From contig NZ_NOKQ01000134.1 of the NCBI RefSeq assembly GCF_002265435.1, forward strand, positions 186,001-250,000: 64,000 nt of DNA, given 5' to 3'. Below, piece after piece: positions 59,700-64,000 of the stretch (position 1 is the stretch's first letter; each line of letters begins with the position of its first letter). Source of the DNA: Tetzosporium hominis. GTDB taxonomy: Bacteria > Bacillota > Bacilli > Bacillales_A > Planococcaceae. The notes under the pieces were generated by a model that saw only the letters and a program-made list of their open reading frames with translations, ran no database searches and was not told where the DNA came from. A program made the translations under genes and the position numbers.

Positions 59700-59888
59700 T
59701 TATACGCGCTCCACTTTTCCTGATTTTAATGCACGAGCAGAAACCCATACGCGTTTTGGTTTACCATCTACAAGAATACGAACTTTTTGTAAGTTAGCAC
59801 CCCACGTACGCTTAGAAGCGTTCATAGCGTGTGAACGGCTGTTTCCAGTACGAGCTTTGCGTCCTGTAATAACACATTGTTTAGGCAT
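59700..59888 (-). CDS. rpmB: 50S ribosomal protein L28
   Basis: 62-residue large-subunit protein. [40 protein letters not shown] and [18 protein letters not shown] are L28 motifs. Only one cysteine, so this is the zinc-free form. Minus-strand ribosome site GAGGAGGGA precedes the ATG at 59886-59888. Opposite in direction to its neighbours, as in B. subtilis. Confidence 0.97.
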   Translation of the reverse strand: MPKQCVITGRKARTGNSRSHAMNASKRTWGANLQKVRILVDGKPKRVWVSARALKSGKVERV

Positions 59889-60030
59889 ACTAATTCCCTC
59901 CTCACAACAAGAAGCTATGCTTATTGTTTTACTTCGTTATTTCACATACTTTAGTAATTTACCACACTTTATTTCAGTTCGCAAGTGTTATCAAGAAAAA
60001 TTCCTTTACAGCTCTTTAAGAAATCGTTTC

Positions 60031-60059
60031 TTTTCATGCCCTGCAACCTATAGTACAAT
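60031..60059 (+). promoter_or_regulatory. Candidate promoter for yloU-yloV
   Basis: TTTTCA (60031-60036), 17-base spacer and TACAAT (60054-60059), 37 bases before yloU. The rest of the 208-base gap between rpmB and yloU is AT-rich with no gene. Confidence 0.55.
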
Positions 60060-60096
60060 GAAAGGTAGTCACTTTGACTGTAGGAGGGAACTAGCA

Positions 60097-60459
60097 ATGT
60101 CAATTGAAATTAAAAATGACTTTGGGCAGATCGAGATCTCACAAGATGCAATAGCACAGATTGCGGGTGGAGCTGCCATTGAGTGTTACGGCATCGTAGG
60201 AATGTCATCCAAACATCAAGTAAAAGATGGACTCGCTGATATTTTAAGAAAAGAAAACTTTGCAAAAGGTGTGCTCGTTCGCGAAGTGGACGGAAAAGTG
60301 CATATCGATATGTACATTATTGTAAGCTATGGGACGAAAATCTCTGAAATCGCTTATCAAGTTCAATCTAAAGTAAAATATACGCTAGGAAAATCATTAG
60401 GCATGGCTGTTGAATCGGTGAATGTCTATGTGCAAGGCGTTCGCGTCGCGACAATGTAA
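60097..60459 (+). CDS. yloU: Asp23/Gls24 family protein YloU
   Basis: 120-residue alkaline-shock-type protein. MSIEIKNDFGQIEISQDAIA, then AGGAAIECYGIVGMSSK, VHIDMYIIVSYGTKISEIAY and VESVNVYVQGVRV identify the DUF322 family. The ATG at 60097 follows TAGGAGGG; the longer frame from 59857 is intergenic. Always paired with yloV (fakA). Precise role unclear; Asp23 proteins are membrane-associated and linked to cell-envelope stress. Confidence 0.93.
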   Translation: MSIEIKNDFGQIEISQDAIAQIAGGAAIECYGIVGMSSKHQVKDGLADILRKENFAKGVLVREVDGKVHIDMYIIVSYGTKISEIAYQVQSKVKYTLGKSLGMAVESVNVYVQGVRVATM

Positions 60460-60472
60460 GGGAGAGAACACA

Positions 60473-62116
60473 ATGAAAACGATCAATGGTATTCAATTTG
60501 CTGAAATGGTTCAAATGGGTGCACACCATCTGGCTCAAAATGCAGCGTATGTAGATGCACTGAATGTGTTTCCAGTCCCTGATGGAGATACGGGGACGAA
60601 CATGAATTTATCGATGACATCAGGTGCAGCTGAGACCGCAAAAGGAACTTCTGAGCACCTTGGAAAAACAGCTCAATCATTAGCAAAAGGTTTGTTAATG
60701 GGAGCTCGCGGAAACTCTGGCGTTATTTTATCTCAACTATTTAGAGGCTTTGGAAAATCAGTAGAAGGCCATGCGGAACTGACAGCAGAGCAATTTGCAG
60801 CAGGACTTCAATATGGTGTAGATACTGCTTACAAAGCCGTTATGAAACCAGTTGAAGGTACAATTCTAACTGTTGCAAAAGATGCAGCTAAAAAAGCAGT
60901 AGAAGCAGCTAAAGAAGTTGATGCGATCGATGAACTCATGACATTGACACTTGAAGAAGCAAAAGCTTCTCTTAAGCGCACTCCAGACTTACTTCCAGTA
61001 TTAAAAGAAGTAGGCGTAGTAGATAGCGGTGGTCAAGGACTTGTTTATGTTTATGAAGGGTTCCTTGCGTCACTTAAAGGGGAAGAACTTCCTGAAAAAA
61101 CAGTAGCTTCTTCAATGGATGAGATGGTCAGCGCAGAGCACCATATGGCAATCCAAGGCTTCATGGATACAGCGGATATTGAGTTCGGTTTCTGTACAGA
61201 ATTCATGGTTCGTCTGGATGAATCTAAAAAAGCATTCGACGAAGGCGATTTCCGAAATGATTTAAGTGCATTCGGAGATTCTCTTCTAGTTATTTCAGAT
61301 GATGAAGTGGCAAAGATCCACATTCACTCCGAACAACCAGGAGAAGTGCTTTCTTATGGTCAACAATACGGTGACTTGATTAAAATCAAGATTGAAAATA
61401 TGCGTGAACAGCATACGGATATTGTAGGGGAACAACCAAAAAAAGCTAAGAAAACGAAACATCCTTATGCGGTTGTCACAGTAGCAATGGGTTCTGGCGT
61501 CAGTGAAATGTTAAAGAGCTTAGGAGCATCTGCAGTTATTGAAGGCGGCCAAACGATGAATCCTTCTACGGAAGATATCGTCAAAGCGATTGAAGAGGTC
61601 GGTGCAGAACGCGTCTTGATTTTGCCAAATAACAAAAACATCATCATGGCGGCAGAGCAAGCTGCAGAGCTTCTTGAAATCGAAGCAGCTGTAGTTCCAA
61701 CGAAAACGGTTCCTCAAGGTATGGCGGCAGTATTAGCGTTTAATCCTGAAGCATCCGTTGAAGAGAACCAAAAGGCGATGACTTCGGCATTCGCTCACGT
61801 GAAAACGGGACAAATCACTCATGCGGTCCGTGATACTTCCATTGACGGTGTGGAAATTGCTAAAGACGACTTCATGTCGATTTCTGAAGGTAAAATTATT
61901 TTGGCTACGAAAGATCTAGATGAAGCAGCTAAAGAACTTCTAGCTTCTATGATTGATGAAGATGCGGAATTGTTAACGATTCTTTACGGAGAAGACACAA
62001 CAGAAGATCATGCACAATCATTAGCTGAATGGGTTGAAGAAACGTATCCAGATGTAGAAGTGGAAGTCTATAATGGCAAGCAGCCGTTATATCCTTACAT
62101 TCTTTCAGTAGAATAA
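60473..62116 (+). CDS. yloV: DAK2 domain fatty acid kinase FakA-like protein (YloV)
   Basis: ATP-dependent kinase phosphorylating fatty acids bound to FakB (DegV) partners, by family. About 547 residues from ATG 60473 after GGGAGAG. N-terminal DhaL domain with the metal-binding NVFPVPDGDTGTNMNLSMTS (about residues 27-46) and GARGNSGVILSQLFRGF (about 78). A middle linker region, then a C-terminal DegV-like domain with AVVTVAMGSGVSEMLKSLGA. No FakB gene is in the window. Followed by a terminator. Confidence 0.93.
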   Translation: MKTINGIQFAEMVQMGAHHLAQNAAYVDALNVFPVPDGDTGTNMNLSMTSGAAETAKGTSEHLGKTAQSLAKGLLMGARGNSGVILSQLFRGFGKSVEGHAELTAEQFAAGLQYGVDTAYKAVMKPVEGTILTVAKDAAKKAVEAAKEVDAIDELMTLTLEEAKASLKRTPDLLPVLKEVGVVDSGGQGLVYVYEGFLASLKGEELPEKTVASSMDEMVSAEHHMAIQGFMDTADIEFGFCTEFMVRLDESKKAFDEGDFRNDLSAFGDSLLVISDDEVAKIHIHSEQPGEVLSYGQQYGDLIKIKIENMREQHTDIVGEQPKKAKKTKHPYAVVTVAMGSGVSEMLKSLGASAVIEGGQTMNPSTEDIVKAIEEVGAERVLILPNNKNIIMAAEQAAELLEIEAAVVPTKTVPQGMAAVLAFNPEASVEENQKAMTSAFAHVKTGQITHAVRDTSIDGVEIAKDDFMSISEGKIILATKDLDEAAKELLASMIDEDAELLTILYGEDTTEDHAQSLAEWVEETYPDVEVEVYNGKQPLYPYILSVE

Positions 62117-62140
62117 AAGAAACTGAGTCTGAATCCAGTA

Positions 62141-62175
62141 AAGGGAGTTTCTCGTCATGGGAAACTCCCTTTTGT
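62141..62175 (+). terminator. Terminator after yloV
   Basis: AAGGGAGTTTC (62142-62152) pairs with GGAAACTCCCTT (62161-62172), followed by TT and a T-rich stretch. Confidence 0.88.
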
Positions 62176-62186
62176 GTGTTCTATTG

Positions 62187-62272
62187 TGTGCAGGGGAAGC
62201 GTTCCGCAGGCGCGGGCTGAGCCTCGGTCTCAGCTTCCGCTTTTTATCCCGCTGGAGTCACCCCTGCACACT
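62187..62272. repeat. GC-rich hairpin repeat element between yloV and sdaAB
   Basis: A perfect 11-base inverted repeat GTGTGCAGGGG (62187-62197) / CCCCTGCACAC (62262-62272) bounds an 86-base segment with inner complementary blocks (GGAAGCG with CGCTT; GAGCC...GGTCTC). GC content is far above the surroundings. No reading frame. It resembles interspersed hairpin repeats of Planococcaceae; the copy number is not visible here. Confidence 0.75.
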
Positions 62273-62350
62273 TTAAATATAGTCCTCTTTTATTTCATTT
62301 GTTTAGATAAAGGTGTTACGTTGCAGCCACTTTACTTTAGAGCTAGAACT

Positions 62351-62364
62351 AAAAGCGTTTTCAT
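62351..62364 (+). promoter_or_regulatory. cre-like box upstream of sdaAB
   Basis: TAAAAGCGTTTTCA matches the cre consensus TGWAANCGNTNWCA at all but one constrained position (A for G at position 2). It lies 38 bases before the sdaAB start, a position where CcpA would block transcription. Confidence 0.55.
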
Positions 62365-62402
62365 AGTAAGATGGTAAGGATAAAGGTTTGGGGGAATCGA
62401 GT

Positions 62403-63065
62403 ATGAAGTTTAAATCTGTTTTTGATATTATTGGACCCGTAATGATAGGTCCATCCTCTTCACATACAGCGGGAGCCGCAAGAATTGGACGAATAGCACG
62501 GGATTTATTTGGGAAACAACCTACATGGGCTCGCATACATTTATATGGTTCGTTCGCGGAGACTTATAAGGGACATGGCACGGACGTTGCAATTGTCGGG
62601 GGTCTCCTTGATTACGATACAGATGATGAACGCATCAAGACGGCTTTTGAAGAAGCAGCGCAAGTTGGAATGACTTATGAATTTATTCCGGAGACTGCGC
62701 ATACAGAACACCCGAATACAGCTCGCATTGTATTGGGTGACGACAAACAAGAAATGTCGATCGTCGGAATTTCAATTGGGGGCGGAAAAGTAGAACTTGT
62801 TGAGCTTAATGGTTTTCCTTTACGACTCTCAGGCGGTCACGCGGCGATTTTAGTAGTACATGATGACCGTTCTGGATGTATTGCTTCTGTTGCGAGTTGT
62901 TTAGCGGAGCAACAGATCAATATTGGTCATATGGAAGTTTCTCGTAAAGAGAAAGGCAATATGGCACTTATGGTCATTGAAGTCGACCAGACGGTTAGTC
63001 AAGAGGTACTCGAGCAGATTGCTGCTCTTCCAAATATTATTCAAGTCACACGAATTGCAGAATAG
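62403..63065 (+). CDS. sdaAB: L-serine dehydratase, iron-sulfur-dependent, beta subunit
   Basis: With SdaAA deaminates serine to pyruvate and ammonia. About 220 residues from ATG 62403 after GGGGGA. VFDIIGPVMIGPSSSHTAGA is the family signature (residues ~6-25), followed by VHLYGS-type IHLYGSFAETYKGHGTD. C-terminal ACT regulatory domain at about residues 148-220 (AAILVVHDDRSGCIASVASC and INIGHMEVSRKEKGNMALMV). Confidence 0.95.
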   Translation: MKFKSVFDIIGPVMIGPSSSHTAGAARIGRIARDLFGKQPTWARIHLYGSFAETYKGHGTDVAIVGGLLDYDTDDERIKTAFEEAAQVGMTYEFIPETAHTEHPNTARIVLGDDKQEMSIVGISIGGGKVELVELNGFPLRLSGGHAAILVVHDDRSGCIASVASCLAEQQINIGHMEVSRKEKGNMALMVIEVDQTVSQEVLEQIAALPNIIQVTRIAE

Positions 63066-63076
63066 GAGGGGTTCAA

Positions 63077-63976
63077 ATGGAAGTATTATTTCGTAATGTC
63101 CGCGAGCTAGTAGAACGGGCAGAGTCTGAAAATAAATTGATTTCCGAGATCATGATCGAGCAAGAGATGCTCATCACGGATCGTTCAAGAGAAGATATCA
63201 TGAAGCAAATGGATCGCAACTTGACCGTAATGGAAGAAGCGGTCGAAAAGGGTCTCCAAGGAGTTCGCTCAACTTCTGGATTAACAGGTGGAGATGCGGT
63301 CCTCATTCAAAACTACATGAAAAAAGGCAATACACTTTCAGGGGAACTTTTACTTGATGCTGTCAGTAAGGCAGTAGCTACTAATGAAGTGAACGCAGCT
63401 ATGGGGACGATTTGCGCAACACCTACTGCAGGTTCTGCAGGTGTCGTACCGGGGACTTTGTTTGCGGTCATCCATAAACTGAACCCAACTCGTGAGCAGA
63501 TGATTAACTACCTGTTCACTTCAGGAGCATTTGGCTTTGTGGTGGCGAATAATGCCTCAATCTCAGGCGCAGCTGGAGGTTGTCAAGCAGAAGTCGGTTC
63601 TGCGGCTGGTATGGCGGCGGCTGCTATTACTGAAATGGCAGGTGGAACACCACAACAATGTTCGGAAGCATTTGCCATCACATTAAAAAACATGTTAGGT
63701 CTCGTCTGTGATCCGGTTGCGGGTCTAGTAGAAGTACCGTGTGTTAAACGGAATGCAATGGGAGCAGCCAATGCTCTTGTAGCTGCAGATATGGCTCTAG
63801 CAGGAGTTACTAGCCGAATTCCATGTGATGAAGTCATCGATGCGATGTACAAAATCGGTCAAACCATGCCAACTGCTCTCAAAGAGACTGCACAAGGTGG
63901 CTTGGCTGCAACACCAACAGGTCGTTGGCTCGAAGCGAAAATCTTTGGCGGAGCTGTGGTCGGCCGTGAACAATAG
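63077..63976 (+). CDS. sdaAA: L-serine dehydratase, iron-sulfur-dependent, alpha subunit
   Basis: Catalytic subunit with an oxygen-sensitive [4Fe-4S] cluster. 299 residues. Conserved NEVNAAMGTICATPTAGSAG (about residues 103-122), SGAAGGCQAEVGSAAGMAAA (about 163) and LVCDPVAGLVEVPCVKRNAM (about 209) supply the cysteines of the cluster. ATG 63077 after TAGGAGGGG, 11 bases from sdaAB. Only 24 bases follow to the window end; the downstream gene (recG in B. subtilis) is not seen. Confidence 0.96.
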   Translation: MEVLFRNVRELVERAESENKLISEIMIEQEMLITDRSREDIMKQMDRNLTVMEEAVEKGLQGVRSTSGLTGGDAVLIQNYMKKGNTLSGELLLDAVSKAVATNEVNAAMGTICATPTAGSAGVVPGTLFAVIHKLNPTREQMINYLFTSGAFGFVVANNASISGAAGGCQAEVGSAAGMAAAAITEMAGGTPQQCSEAFAITLKNMLGLVCDPVAGLVEVPCVKRNAMGAANALVAADMALAGVTSRIPCDEVIDAMYKIGQTMPTALKETAQGGLAATPTGRWLEAKIFGGAVVGREQ

Positions 63977-64000
63977 TACCCTTTCCCAACCTATCTCGAT

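Overview
This 64 kb window is the chromosomal core of a low-GC Gram-positive bacterium of the order Bacillales. Gene order follows the Bacillus subtilis ylb, division/cell-wall (dcw), ylm, pyr and ylo regions almost gene for gene. The protein style (Asp23/YloV, RqcH, BshC, PrkC, DivIVA, T-box and PyrR leaders) fits the Planococcaceae. No rRNA, tRNA, insertion sequence, prophage, CRISPR array or foreign island was seen. The host is inferred to be a non-sporulating member of that group (for example a Planococcus-like genus), because sporulation genes at their usual positions are deleted or broken.

Layout: 1-6100 holds a cut-off glycerophosphodiesterase gene on the minus strand, then ylbG, rsmD, coaD, ylbL, tmcAL, yceD and rpmF. 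6200-10350 holds an acyl-CoA carboxylase module (hydratase, biotin carboxylase, biotin carrier, carboxyltransferase) behind a perfect cre box. 10400-13320 carries panE, a DUF3397 membrane protein and bshC. 13400-25760 is the dcw cluster mraZ-rsmH-ftsL-pbpB-mraY-murD-divIB-ylxW-ylxX-sbp-ftsA-ftsZ. 26350-29300 is ylmE-sepF-ylmG-ylmH-divIVA. 29300-33990 is T-box-ileS, lspA and rluD. 34000-45580 is the complete UMP biosynthesis operon pyrR-pyrP-pyrB-pyrC-carA-carB-pyrK-pyrD-pyrF-pyrE with PyrR attenuators. 45620-62120 is rqcH, gmk, rpoZ, coaBC, priA, def, fmt, rsmB, prpC, prkC, rsgA, rpe, thiN, rpmB, yloU and yloV. The window ends with sdaAB-sdaAA.

The most interesting content is a set of sporulation fossils, all at the syntenic positions of their B. 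subtilis orthologues. They are a C-terminal ylbJ piece, a spoVD with its middle deleted, a spoVE with its middle deleted, a shredded sigG running into a shredded ylmC, and a short diverged SpoVM-like reading frame between thiN and rpmB. spoIIGA and sigE are gone completely. Neighbouring growth genes are intact, so decay has been confined to sporulation functions.

Other points worth a look are an in-frame stop codon in the 5' part of pyrP, AAAGTGG repeats before mraZ that look like the MraZ operator, cre boxes before the carboxylase operon and the serine dehydratase genes, three intergenic hairpin/repeat elements, and the absence of murG/murB, remA and ylmD from loci where relatives carry them. 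I found no clearly new multi-gene system.
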